64,000 nt of DNA from Trichoplax adhaerens (lineage: Eukaryota > Placozoa > Uniplacotomia > Trichoplacea > Trichoplacidae): the NCBI RefSeq assembly GCF_000150275.1, contig NW_002060946.1, positions 2,003,454-2,067,453 on the forward strand, in the 5' to 3' direction. The notes beneath the pieces were generated by a model that worked only from the letters and a program-made list of their open reading frames with translations, was not told the DNA's origin and did no database searches. The position numbers and the translations under genes were made by a program. Each line of letters opens with the position of its first letter. Within the stretch, counting starts at the first letter, position 1. Shown in pieces: positions 28,471-40,816 of the stretch.

Positions 28471-29284
28471 TGCTAGTTTTACAATAATTACGATAGCAAT
28501 GCAAGCGATAGTCACAAATTGATTCAGTTACCTCAGGATATATTGTACCTATCGACAGAATAACTAACCTGTGATTTATTCAAGAACAGCAAACAGCTTT
28601 GAGTATCCTGGCCAAGCCTACAAATTAAACTAAGCAAAAACAGACGAAATCATGATAAGTTTTTGCAGACTGCATGAATGATCTGGAGTATTCAAAGAAT
28701 GAGATAGATCATGCAATCAAGAAGAGGATAGCGGATGTTAAATCTACAATTTCTACAGGTTTAGCTAAGATTAAACAACGATTAGTTGCAATGCTAATTA
28801 ACCTATTACGCATCTTTAGCTCCTTTTTACGGCTATCAAGTGGATAGAGGCAGGGCTTGCGTTAAAACTCATCAGGTTGAGTATTAAAATGGAGAGCGGA
28901 AATCCTTTTGCAAATGCTTAGCTAAGCATCGGTTGATTTGAAGTATTAAGACTGCTACTAGGCAATGGACTATTGCAATACTTGTTTCTCTATTACCTCA
29001 GTGTAGATCATGTTTGCGTTACTTGATAGTGGGTGCATGTAATGCTGTAGTTACTCGCTCGACCGTATTGCCTAACCCTATACAAAACACTATTACCAAG
29101 GTCATGTTTGCGACACCTTTTGCTAGTATCCTTGGCAACGATGCCATCGCTGTACCAGTTACTGTATTGTGTCGTAAACATGGCATTGAGGCCTGGAAAA
29201 TCATAGGATAAAAGTAGGATACCTCGACTTAATGCTGTAGATATTTCTGCTTGCAGCTCTTGCTCCTCGGCTGATATACCGAAG

Positions 29285-30480
29285 ATGGATAAAATTCTAG
29301 CAAACATGAATAACCGAGTTTGCATATACAATAAGCTAGAATTTTTCATTTGGAACGGTTGTAGCCATCTTAATCCTATCAGAGCAGGCTTTTCGCAGTG
29401 TGAATGCCAAAAGATTTACTGCGGGAACCCAAATATGATTGCATTTGTGCTATCGAGGCAGACAATTTCAGCTATCTGGAGCATATGCAAAAGATCATGC
29501 ATATTCTAATGTAATGTACAGGCAGACTGGTTATACGCGTATAAATTCTAGCAAACATGAATAAGCGAGCTTGCATGTAAGCTAGAATTTCCACTTGGAA
29601 CGATTGTAGCCATCCTAATCCAATCAGAGCAGGCTTTTCGCAGAGAGAATGCCAAAAGATTTGCTCCAGTAACCTAAATATGATCGCATTTGTGCTATCG
29701 AGGCTGACAATCTCAGCCATCTGGAGCATATACAAAACATCATGCATATTCTAACGTACAGGCAGACTGGTTATACGTAAACATGAATAAGCGAGCTTGC
29801 ATATAAGCTAGAATTTCCATTTGGAATGGTTGTAGCGATCTTAATCCAATCAGAGCACGCTTTGGCAGTGTGAATGCCAAAAGATTTGCTCTAGTAACCC
29901 AAATATGATCGTATTTGTGCTATCGAAGCAGACAATTTCAGCCATTTGGAGCATATGCAAAAGATCATGCATATTCTAATGTACAGGCAGACTGGTTATA
30001 CGCGTATAAATTCTAGCAAACATGAATAAGCGAGCTTGCATATAAGCTAGAATTTCCATTTGGAATGATTATAGCGATCTTAATTCAATCAGAGCAGGCT
30101 TCTCGCAGTGTAAATGCCAAAATATTTACTCTAGTAACCCAAATATAATCGCATTTGTGCTATTGAGCTGGCAATTTCAGCTATCTGGAGCATATGCAAA
30201 AGATCATGCATACGAATTCTGACGTACAGGTTTACTCGTTTTGGTTATATGCGTATAAATTCTAGCAAACATGAATAACCGGGCTTGCATATAAGCTAGA
30301 ATTTTCATTTGGAACGATTGTAGCCATCTTAATCCAATCAGAGCAGGGCTTTTCGCGACGTGAATGCCAAAATATTTACTTCAGTAACCCAAATATAATC
30401 GCATTCGTACTATAGCGGCTAATAATTTTAGCTGTCTGGAATATATGTATAAGATTATGCCTATTCTGACGTACAGACCT
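29285..30480 (+). repeat. Tandem array, five copies of a 230-255 bp unit
   Basis: Each unit starts near 'aaattctagcaaacatgaat' and contains 'agctagaatttccatttgga', 'tcagagcaggcttt', 'gaatgccaaaa', 'gtgctatcgagg' and 'ctggagcatatgcaaaa'. Starts are near 29291, 29545, 29778, 30006 and 30250. The middle copies are most alike and the last is the most diverged, as expected for unequal exchange. The long open frame on the minus strand (29472-29747) is internal to the unit. Confidence 0.85.
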
Positions 30481-31867
30481 ACGGTTTATAAGCGTACCAC
30501 ATAGTGTTGATCGACATTATGTGGCATAAATAGCATTCGTTGTAGACTTCAATATACTGTACAATATTGGAGACACGCCATTTCAGTAATTATACTAGTA
30601 ATGCCTCCAGCCACCAGCTCTCTGGCTGATCCTGTATTATATATTTCAGTATGTACTGTATTGCATGCAAATGTTTTAGGATGTCATAGCCAATGTTTCC
30701 ACAATTGCTAACGTCTTAGATTCAATAAAGAAGGATCCAGGTCATTATTGTACTATTGCTGCCACTTTAACGCTGATTCTAAAGTAGAGTAGAACTTCCT
30801 TCATTGAGCTAAGCCTACAAGCGCATGCATGACTCAAATGCGACTACACAAATCCTTGCAATAAGACATAACAGAATTAAACGAGTTGCTTGTACACTCG
30901 GAGTTACGAAGCTTAAAGCTCCTTGATAAGTGGCTCGTAGTAAAGCCGTAATAATGCGTATTATAATTTAATGTGATCGATTAGCATCGGGGTATTTGTG
31001 TAACATAGGAGATTACATATAAGCCTGATTATTCATTTTTAATCTCAGCTCCATTGAGGCTACGCTAGAGTATACTGGCACTAAGTTGTAATAGTTAGAA
31101 ATAAATATATATATTTATCAAGCTAAACCTATCGTTGGACTCGATTTCTATAGTATAGGAATAAGTCAATTTCCTTTACTGAGGATCTCTAAAGTTAGTC
31201 GGGGAATCTTAAGTGTAGATAGTTTAGTTTAGGGTCAATCACGAAAGCTGTTTTGTGATTCTCGGCTAAAACAGTGGAAAGTTCTGTCTATAGCCAAAGA
31301 CTTGTAGAAATGAAGATTTTGCCTCCATTAATAAATAAATAATAGTGTATAACTGACAATGGGGTATCTAGTATACTATAAAATCCATTAATTTAGATGG
31401 CTGTATGCGTTGCAGTATAGCGATAAAAATTGTTGTTTTAGCCATAGTGTATCACGATGCTGGTTTCAATTCCATACTGAAGCATATAACCAAGACGTTT
31501 GACTGCAGCGCTTCCCTTTTCCCATAGGGTAGCCATATTCATTTGTACAGTCTTTCAAGCCTATCCTGTAGACAGATGATGATATAGAATATCATAGACC
31601 GACAGCTGGAACAGGCGAAAGGAGTGGCTTGAGAAAGGCCTCCGGAGACGATTGGATTCTAAAAGGCAGAAGTAGCCAGCCCGTTATTCGTTGATTGTCC
31701 TTTATTGCGATCTCTGGCTGCTAAAATTCTTCTCTCGTCATCGCAAGTCTTCTCTACTCTATCTCAGACTATTCGATCGCAGAAATAGAAAGTAGAGCGT
31801 GTGTGGATTCTTTCTCCAATTCTATGACTTGCTGGTTGTTTTGTTGATCGCGTGGATAGGCAAGACA

Positions 31868-34800
31868 ATGGGATCTTGTATTACTTTATTATGCCAATGT
31901 GGCCCTAAAAAACGCGGACGTAATCGTTATATGGAATTTGCACCAAGAAATCGATGGTAAGTTTGTTTTAATTGCTTGAAGATCGATCTCAGTAGGAGGA
32001 ATCCAACGCTATGATCGACCACTATTCATCGATGATGATCGATGACAGTAGAACAAGCCAGAAATCGATATAGCACAAGGTGAAGATTTCGAATCAACAA
32101 CAAGAAGCAAATAATAATCGTGTTAAAACACAGTACTCTCGCATTCGCATAGTAATATCGTCAGAATAATCATCGTAATGATTGATGACAGTAGAACAAG
32201 GTAGAAACCGATATAGCACAAGGTGAAGATTTCGAATCAACAACAAGAAGCAAATAATAATCGTGTTAAAACACAATACTCTCGCATTCGCATAATAACA
32301 CCGTCAGAATAATCATCATGATGATTGATGACAGTAGAACAAGGTAGAAATCGATATAGCACAAGGTGAAGATTTCGAATCAACAACAAGAAGCAAAATA
32401 ATAATCATGTTATAACACAATACTCTCGCATTCGCATAATAACATCGTCAGAATAATCATCGTAATGATAGATGATATCATTGTTAGGCGTTGGAAGCAA
32501 ATTAGCTCAATGTTAGCAGCATCTTTATAGTAGAAAAGGCAATTCTATACCTTTGCCATGACTATTTTGGACGTTAATAATACTTAATCTTTCGTAGTAT
32601 TCATCTTTGTTTCGCTTTCTGTGTCAGAAATCTCAACATGAAACCTTGATGTCATCCTTTTGGGCTGTTACCATTCGTCTTTTTCTTCCGATAATTCTTA
32701 TAACTATATCGAAGAAGAGGATTGTAAACTTGCATCACCTTTCACATTAAGAGTAAATATAGTATATCTACTGTATGAGGTGCTATCCATTTGAATCGTC
32801 TAGTGTCGTGACAAATCAGGAAATCCCAACAACACCTTAATCCTGACAAATGACATGCTTGAGAAGACTTGTAATCTTATCGTCTTATCAAAGTGCCAAA
32901 TCAGGAAGATAAAAAACATCGATAAAGTACCTATCGTTAGCCCTTTTCCAGATCTTCATGTAACTCGTTACTGCGACCATTTCTATGCCTCAATTTATAA
33001 TTTGTAATCGATATCAGTTTTCATTTAAGGATTTAATTCCTCCTGCGTCTTGTGCTAAATTCGACCTACGAATTAGAGTAACGTTGTTATCTTACGTTTC
33101 ATTTTATCTACTTGCCTATCAATTTCTTAGTTACACCATAACAATCCTATCTATGAAATGATAATATTAGTATAACAAGTTATCAAAGCATATTAGGTAA
33201 ATTTCCTGCCAGAAATATCTATTATATCGTCTACCCATTTGCCTTATAGTGATAGAAATGAAAAATACTCTCAATACATCCTTTATATAGTATCTAGCTA
33301 TCAAAAGTGAATTGATCGATGTGAATCGTAGTTATGACTATACTTAATTCCAATTGTTTTGCATCCCTTTTTAACAAATAACTACAGGATGATTACTACT
33401 CAAGATTAATTTCATAATAGAGTTCATTATTGTTAGTGTTTAAATTTATATAAATTTGTTGTAAAACTACGATTACTATTCATGATAAATTCTATCATAG
33501 TATTAGTTAACCTAAGCTTCTAAATTTATATAAATCTTCCAGCGAAATTGCAGGTACTGCTCAAGATTAATCCCACATTAGGGTCCAAATTTTATTTAAA
33601 TGCGTTGTCATCCAGAACTACCATAACTGCTCCATCACCGATGCTATTAGCTAATATTAGTATCTTAACTTTCGATATCAATCCCCTGCACGACAATGAA
33701 CCATAGTATGATTATTGCTCGATGTAAGTTTTATCACAGCGTTAGTTGATGTTATTATCCAAATTTATATAATTTCTTCCTACCCTAGAAAGCAGCTGAA
33801 TTTAAGAATATACAGCATAGTGACATAGCACATAAGTTTATCTTTGTCCAACAGAACTAGACATGCTACTATGCAGTTATCATGATCTTTTGTACGCAGC
33901 AAATTTGTATTCTAGAGGTGGTATGTCCTATTACTACTTTAAAGCATTCATTTAAAAGGAAATACTCCAATTAGCTTAAAAGTGTTTGATATTTTACAGG
34001 TATATCTTAAATTATAAAACTCTTTTACTACTTTTCATCATCTGCGGTACCAACATGCTGTACCTATTATCGCTATACAGTACTTAATATTTCAAAGGAA
34101 TACTGTAGATTATTTACTTACTTCCTTGCCAATCATTTCTTTATTATTGTGACTTCCATTGAAATTACGAATGCTAGTTACTAATAGAGTTTAAGTATCA
34201 AGCTGGAGAAAAATTTTAAATTAATATTATTGTAATAGCGGATAATTCCCCGTAATGGTGTAATGAATTATTCTATAATTACTTAAAAATTTCTAAGTGA
34301 GCAGTAATCATTTTGTGTGGTATATCATCAGGTTATCGCAATTAGATTGTACGCAGTAACCTATGTATATTCATAATAGTGTCGCTAATGGTAATTGCAC
34401 CTGCATCGATTTACCGTATATAATCTCATTTAAATTACGAGCTACTGTAGACAGTAGATGCAATGTTAACGAAACGTTACAAATTTTACCTTGCTTCATG
34501 TACACAAATTTTTTTTGAAATCACTTTAAAATGTATTAACATATGGTAATTTAGCTAGACATGCACCATTTGTTATTACTACATTACCTACTGCAATTTG
34601 CCGGTACTTTACAAACTAAGTAATCTTTCATATCTATTTTGATGGAAAGATTTGATTAAATTATTAATTAAAAACTGTAATGAAAGTAATCGATTTAAGT
34701 TGCTACATTAATTTTATTTCACTATAGACGCTTGATCTACTAGTGTTAGCAATAGATCATATTTCTTATATCTTTGTTGCTTTATTGATATGATTTTGAT

Positions 34801-36200
34801 CTCTGAAATAATATAGTATTAAAGGAAATAGATTTACTATGGTTGGAATAACATATAAGATACTATTGTCATAATAAACTTTGTTATTTTTCCGTTATAG
34901 GAAATATGCAGATGATGAATTATTAGAACGAATGCAAAACGAAGATATCGATTGGTACCACCGAGAAACAAGTAATGCAACCAATCATTTATTTACGAAA
35001 TGTAGATAGATGTGCAATTACGTACTAGCACATAATGTAAATCTATTTGGCATCATTTTCTCAAATTACAGTTTGATATTGGTAATTGCCTCTTATGCGA
35101 TCTACTTTTTCTTTAACATCCTTATATTCTTTTGCACGGTCTATTACTCTACTAAGTAACGTTATTCCTAATTCTAATATAATGCCTCTTTTGGTATTTA
35201 GGTTTAGTTAATGAAAACGCGCAAACGCCTTATGCAAATATCCCTAATGAAGATTTAGAGTAATAAATTATAGGATAGCATTGATCTAATGGCGTATAGT
35301 ATTATTGCAGTAAAGCAGAGCCTTAGTTCATAAATAATTTCCCAAATACTGTATATAGTATAATGTATGTAAAATTTACGTACAGTATTTTAGCATTCCT
35401 ATCATAGTATTATTATTGTGTAGCTATGCAACGGAAGACTATACCACTATATTGTAAAAGTAACAAATTTGTAGACATGAAGAGACCGTGTATAGATCAA
35501 TGGTGATGAGCTTATCAATAATTTATATCGCTTAGAGCGCATTGTATAATAATTTATAATGCCATTCACTATATCTTTTTATCTTTGCTGGTATATTACA
35601 GGATTAGTACAATTCAAGAAATAGCAGATTTATGAAAATTCGTATAGTAGTATGACAGGGCACAAAGTTGAATAGAAAATTAATAAAACATGCCGTACTA
35701 TTATTTCCTTTTAACATTTATACTGAATCTTCATGAAGCTATCAAGAAATTAGTATGCAGTGGATAATAAATTTAGCTCTTATGATATATAATTTTGCTG
35801 TACTATACATGAGCAACTTTAATTTAACAATGATTTTTTTCTTTTACTGAACCATAGCGTTAGCGTGTCAGGCCTCCTGGATGATAACTCTGATGTAAAT
35901 ATTAAATGTTTAATAACGTTACTTAGTAAATGCAATTATAGGACATCAATGGATATAAATTCAATGCTGAATAATGTCGTTAAGCTTCAGTATGCATAAA
36001 GAGAAATTCTTATCTACAATATCGTATAACTGTATTTTCCTCTAATTCACTCTTGATGTGAACCTTATTTATAGAGCAAGAACAATCTGGCAACGGAAAG
36101 CATGGACTTCGTTCTTCACACGTGAGTAGCAGTTATGTTGAAATACTTTTCTTATGATTTAGTCTTATAAACTATATTTCTCTTTCCTTTGTAGGAATAA
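31868..36200 (+). CDS. Unrecognised small acidic protein with acylation signal, 3' end in the assembly gap
   Basis: Exons chosen are 31868-31956, 34901-34971, 35202-35259, 35858-35894, 36075-36121 and a last one starting at 36195 that runs into the N block. All junctions are GT-AG and in phase. The protein starts MGSCITLLCQCG: Gly2 with Thr6 suits N-myristoylation, and Cys4, Cys9 and Cys11 suit palmitoylation. A basic stretch (KKRGRNR) follows, then an acidic region with DELLERMQNEDIDWYHRETS and a Ser/Asp-rich tail (VSVSGLLDDNSD). If the donor at 35260 is not used, translation ends at TAA 35261-35263 and gives a 73-residue form. Membrane anchoring from the cytosolic side is inferred. I do not recognise the family and propose no function. 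The C-terminus is unknown because of the gap. Confidence 0.6.
32041..32470 (+). repeat. Three tandem copies of a 143 bp unit in an intron
   Basis: Units begin with 'gatgacagtagaacaag' at 32041, 32184 and 32327, an exact 143 bp spacing, and are nearly identical. They contain 'gaagatttcgaatcaacaac' and 'ctcgcattcgcata'. The array lies in the first intron of the acylated gene. The high identity indicates recent amplification. Confidence 0.9.
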
Positions 36201-36269
36201 NNNNNNNNNNNNNNNNNNNNNNNNNNNNNNNNNNNNNNNNNNNNNNNNNNNNNNNNNNNNNNNNNNNNN
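36201..36269. other. Assembly gap (69 N)
   Basis: A run of 69 N interrupts what is probably the last coding exon of the acylated gene. The exon start (after ctttgtag, from 36195) is just before it. Confidence 0.99.
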
Positions 36270-37430
36270 ATCTGTCGTAAATTATGTAATTATGGAAAAG
36301 CTATACATGAAATTTGGGGAAAAGGAATGAAACTTTTGTAGTGCATTTGGATATACGGATAGCCATTCCAATAGAATGAAAATTGTTTAGTGTTATTTTA
36401 GCTACGTGATAGTGTGTGATATGGTGAATTTATTAATGATACAATATTAATTCTATAAACACTTGACAAGAACGTATCGTAAATCACATAAGAAGCGTTT
36501 CATAATTGCAAACACTTTCAGATTTCATTCTGTAATTCAAAGCATCCTATTATGTAGCAATCTCGTTATAGCAGCTAGTATTTTGAAATTGAAGATAGTT
36601 TATTAAATAGCTACATCTTCTTTTCCGATCGTAGATGTCAACAAAGGAACGAGCACAATGTAGATTTATAAATTAATTGTATTACAGTTGATAAGCTTGC
36701 AATCACAATATAAGTTTGCTTATTCAAACGGATAGAATATTTCATTTAAATAGTAAAGTGTGGATATTATACGGCTACTTTCAATATAGTAACATCGATA
36801 TGACCTATATTAGAATGAAATAGTAATTATTTCATTCATAATATCATTTCAATCATATAAAAATCGTATTTATTGCTAAAATAAAGCAACGTTTCAACAC
36901 AATATTGCAGTTTGCAGAATTTTTTTATTGTAAAGGACAATTACTACAGCATAAAATCACATAAGGTTGATTTACATCCGAGCTTGTCATTTATTAGTAA
37001 CTATTTAAGTCTTGTAGTTATCATCAATCAAATTAGAAAGAGTAGATTCGATAGTCAAGGTTATAATCTGCGCTGACCATTCAGCTTAATGTTGTAGATA
37101 AGCTCTGAAAAATACCTATCACTCCCTGTTTAGGGTATACCTGCTGTAGATTCCAACAGTAAATGTCGAACTCTTTTCTTGCAATCTTAGTGTAGTTAAC
37201 TATATTAATAATACGTGTTAGTCCATTTTTAAGGACTATCCATGTTTACATGTAATAGATAGCAGTTCACGCTACTTCACTTCAAGGTAAAAGAAGAATT
37301 ATCGAACTTAAAGGTTTAGGTTAACACGAGTATTTTAGTGTGTCTCATCCACCGCTTGATGAAATATGTGTTTATAGCATAGCTATAACTTCATGAAGGC
37401 AAAGTCTGACTAAGTTAGATCACAATATAT

Positions 37431-38430
37431 ACCGTGACAGCGTCTGGGAAGGTGTACAGAATCGAATACCATCAAAATAAGTTTTAATCAGAATCATCTA
37501 AACAAGATCTAAACAGGAAGATACAATTAATTATTGTAGATTAGGCAGTAATATTTGTTGCATTTATGTAGTGTGACGTTGATAACTTCTCGTTATATAA
37601 AAAATTAATTCTTTCCCTGGGTCTGCTACTTTCACGGTAAGCTTACCCCAGTCTACAACGAATAAATGTAGTTTCTTAAGTAAAATAGTTATATCATAGT
37701 TGAAATATAGCGATTGAGGTCTCAAGTTAACGTAGTCTAAAGCATAACTAAAACGCAGATTAAATTTTCTTCACGCTGTCAAGACCTGATAAAATTACCT
37801 TCTATCTGCCTGTCACAACTACGTTTTTGTGACACAGGATCTCTACTTATCGTGTAAAACTTAGCTAAGTACGGTACAATCCCGACACTGAACAAGTGCT
37901 ACTGGAACTACGCTTCCTATTAGAACACTAACTTCTCGGGTGTGGGACTACACTTCTTTGACCGTCACTAGGTTACTCGATTACACAAGTAGTTGAGCGT
38001 AGGCTTTTGAACAGATAACTATCACTACAGTTTATTCTTTTCTATGCCTTTCTCCTCGTCCACATGGCATCATAGTTAGCCTTTATATACTTTCTAAGAT
38101 ATTTACTATTTACATTAATCTCACGTAGGAGATCTCACAACCATAACCTCCTATCCAGTAATAATCTTACAACACGACTACAAATCGTGTCAGCATAAAC
38201 AACTCTCTAACACAAAGGTTGCACATCATCAAGATTTATATTTATCTAGTCTATCCTCCTATTCGAATACATACAAAATAACTAAGGACAGTTGATCATC
38301 AAAACACCTTACTAACAAACATCATAACACATCAATTTCCATCAATAACAAACACCATAACACTTCAATTTCTATCTATAACAAACACCATAACACTTCT
38401 AACTCATCACGGCAAAAAGGTACCGTGACA
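37431..38430. mobile_element. Possible degenerate mobile element or LTR-like block
   Basis: The block is bounded on both sides by the same direct 9-mer 'accgtgaca' (37431 and about 38421). Its base composition is visibly richer in C than its surroundings. It contains a strong hairpin (37809-37838, arms CCTGTCACAA and TTGTGACACAGG) and a short tandem repeat near its right end. LTRs often end in a CCGTGACA-like inverted tail, but here the two ends are in direct orientation, so the class is uncertain. No protein domain is visible. Confidence 0.3.
38293..38405 (+). repeat. Short tandem repeat, about 36 bp unit, three copies
   Basis: The unit is built on 'aacaaacaccataacacttc' and repeats three times with few changes. 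It is C/A-rich on the plus strand. Confidence 0.75.
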
Positions 38431-40816
38431 CTGCCTTATTTCTATACCTAGGCTTTTAGTAATAATTTTATACTAACCACCAATTTAACTTTTACTATTA
38501 TTAATTCTAATTGCACTATCTTTGGCACTATTTGGCCCGTCGTGATCAATATCTTACTATTTATAGGTTCAAAGTTTATTATGCAGTCAGTGGAAGCTAT
38601 TTCCTGCACATTATCACTAGATCTGCAGTCTGAATTAGATTGAATAAATAGATAATACAGGCTGCTTGTTTTGGAATTGATATAAAGACTGGTAAAAAAT
38701 CTAGTGTTGTAGTGTCTACTTAATTGATTAAATTATTGACTGAAAAGTTCTACAGTAGATTAGAAATTCTATGTTGACTCGTTTAAGGATTTCTTCATAA
38801 AGTTATAACTGGAAATAGGAAATTTCTTACATACTTATCAATTTATTGCGACTTCAATACGATATCCACACGAGTTGCTAATGTTAAACATTAAGGCTAA
38901 TACTTCAGGACATAATAGTTGATCAAGGTACTGATTAAAGTGTCAGCAATATCTTAAGCAGCGATTGATCACATTTCAGTCAACATATTGTTGGATTCAA
39001 TATAAATCGGTATTTGCTCACTTCGGGTATAAAATAGGATTTTTTAAGCATCATGATTGATAGCTTATTTCAGATTCGATGTAAATTATATTTATAAGAT
39101 TGTCAGAACTACAATATTATAGATATGTTGACAGATATATTATATTTATGTATGAAGATCAGTATTTTCAGAGCTGAGTGATATCAACATATTCTTCCTA
39201 TATCTGAATTTATAAGGCGCAAAATTATCAGAAGAAAGTTATCACACCGTTATTTCGCTATAGTTGGCAATATAGAATAAAATAACTGTATAAAATACGA
39301 TTACTTCTAGAAATAGGGCTAAGCCAAGAAATTCTTTTAGAGTGCAATTGTAATTATTTATTGTTTTTCTCATATGCGAATGTATTTACACTAGAATAAG
39401 AATTAAATGAAATTGCAATATACAAATCCGTAGGGATGATTGATTATAAATTATACACTTTAATATTCCAGGGAATCTAAAAGACCAAGACAATCAATTT
39501 ACTAGAAGATACCAGTAATATAAAGGACCCTAGATCGAGAAATGAGATATTCCAATAAAATAAATCTAAGTAAAAATTATTTAATTGCTTTCATTACATT
39601 TTTTTAATACTGTAGATGGTATTATTCTAAATTATTCTAAAAGTATTTGAAATCAGAAAGATAGCAAGGTATGCATAGACAAAATTAATACAGTAGGCGT
39701 GAAAAGTAAGATTGTCGCTATTTTAAGCTGTATTAACGGCATTGGCTGAGCTATTTTCTTCTATAAGGCCCTATTGCTGCCTAATAGCTTCTGGTGATAT
39801 TAATTCTATTTCATAAGAACAATATTTTACTATTTATAAACAATAAAAATGAATTGGACAGGAACAAATTAGCAATTTACAAGTCTTGTATTGCCATTTT
39901 AAGTTAAATAAACATTTTTGATTATATTCATGAATAATATTCGAGCATGCCATTGTTAATAGTAAACACAAGAAACGTTTTAACATCAAGCTTATTACTA
40001 ATATGACTAAGAGCAACAAACTAAATCTATCCTTAGTTATACACTAGTACTTCTGAAACCTATTAGTGTAATTAAATTAAATTAGATTGCGCAGTATGAA
40101 AAAAGATCACTCGTAATTTAGGCAGGCTAATAGTACGATATAAAAGGCAAGTATTGAATTAAAAAGATATAATCTAATTCAGGTACCCTAGTATTTGCTA
40201 CCATTATGAATTAATCAAATATGATAATTCATTTCGATGCATTCTTATTATTTTTCATGCGAAAAATTGTTACTTTAAATACCATAATCTAATTTACCTG
40301 TAAGGGTATTAAGTGACCGTAGATGGTACGAATTAGAATTGATGTGAAAGGAATTTTCTATGAGCACCTAGGTACTAACATCGTTCATCGTGATTTTGTT
40401 TTCTGTTAAGAATATTGATATTAATTGCTGTCGGGGATGAACAGTGGTATGTCTGTTAAATGTTGGTTTATAGTACGCTCACAAGAATAAACAAAATTAA
40501 TTCGACTTTATTCAAGGTACAGTATACGCATTCCACTTTACTTCATATCTAGTAGAAAGAGGCGGTATAATGCCATATGGTTTCGTTGCTTCTACCCACA
40601 GAATAATGACGATAAAGATGCTGATGATAAAGATTATTTAAACTACCATACCGGTCTTATAGTAAACAAATAGTCTATTCCTTTTAAGGCGCGGTAGTTT
40701 TCCTTTTACATAGCAATAAATATACGTATTAGTAATTAGTACCATCATTTTTTATCGTGAAAATTAGGCCTACGATTGTGATTGTGAGAATATTCTGAAG
40801 TTCAACATTAACCAAA

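Larger units (their letters stand above)
27834..31867. other. Gene-free, repeat-rich region between NOL9 and the acylated gene
   Basis: No gene is supported. The region holds diverged repeats near 28.1-28.5 kb and a five-copy tandem array at 29.28-30.48 kb. Open frames inside the array (29008-29747) follow the repeat unit and have no recognised domain. 31560-31860 is less AT-rich than its surroundings and is probably promoter and 5' UTR of the next gene. Confidence 0.5.
36270..40816. other. Long region without a supported gene
   Basis: No open frame longer than about 60 codons is convincing. The region includes the mobile-element-like block at 37431-38430. The rest is AT-rich, and I see no domain, RNA gene or ordered splice signals in it. 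Proximal promoter and 5' UTR of the gene starting at 40817 probably occupy the last few hundred bases. Confidence 0.5.

Noticed and set aside
29008-29747. Minus- and plus-strand frames at the left end of the tandem array
   Set aside because: They follow the repeat units, overlap on both strands and contain no known domain.
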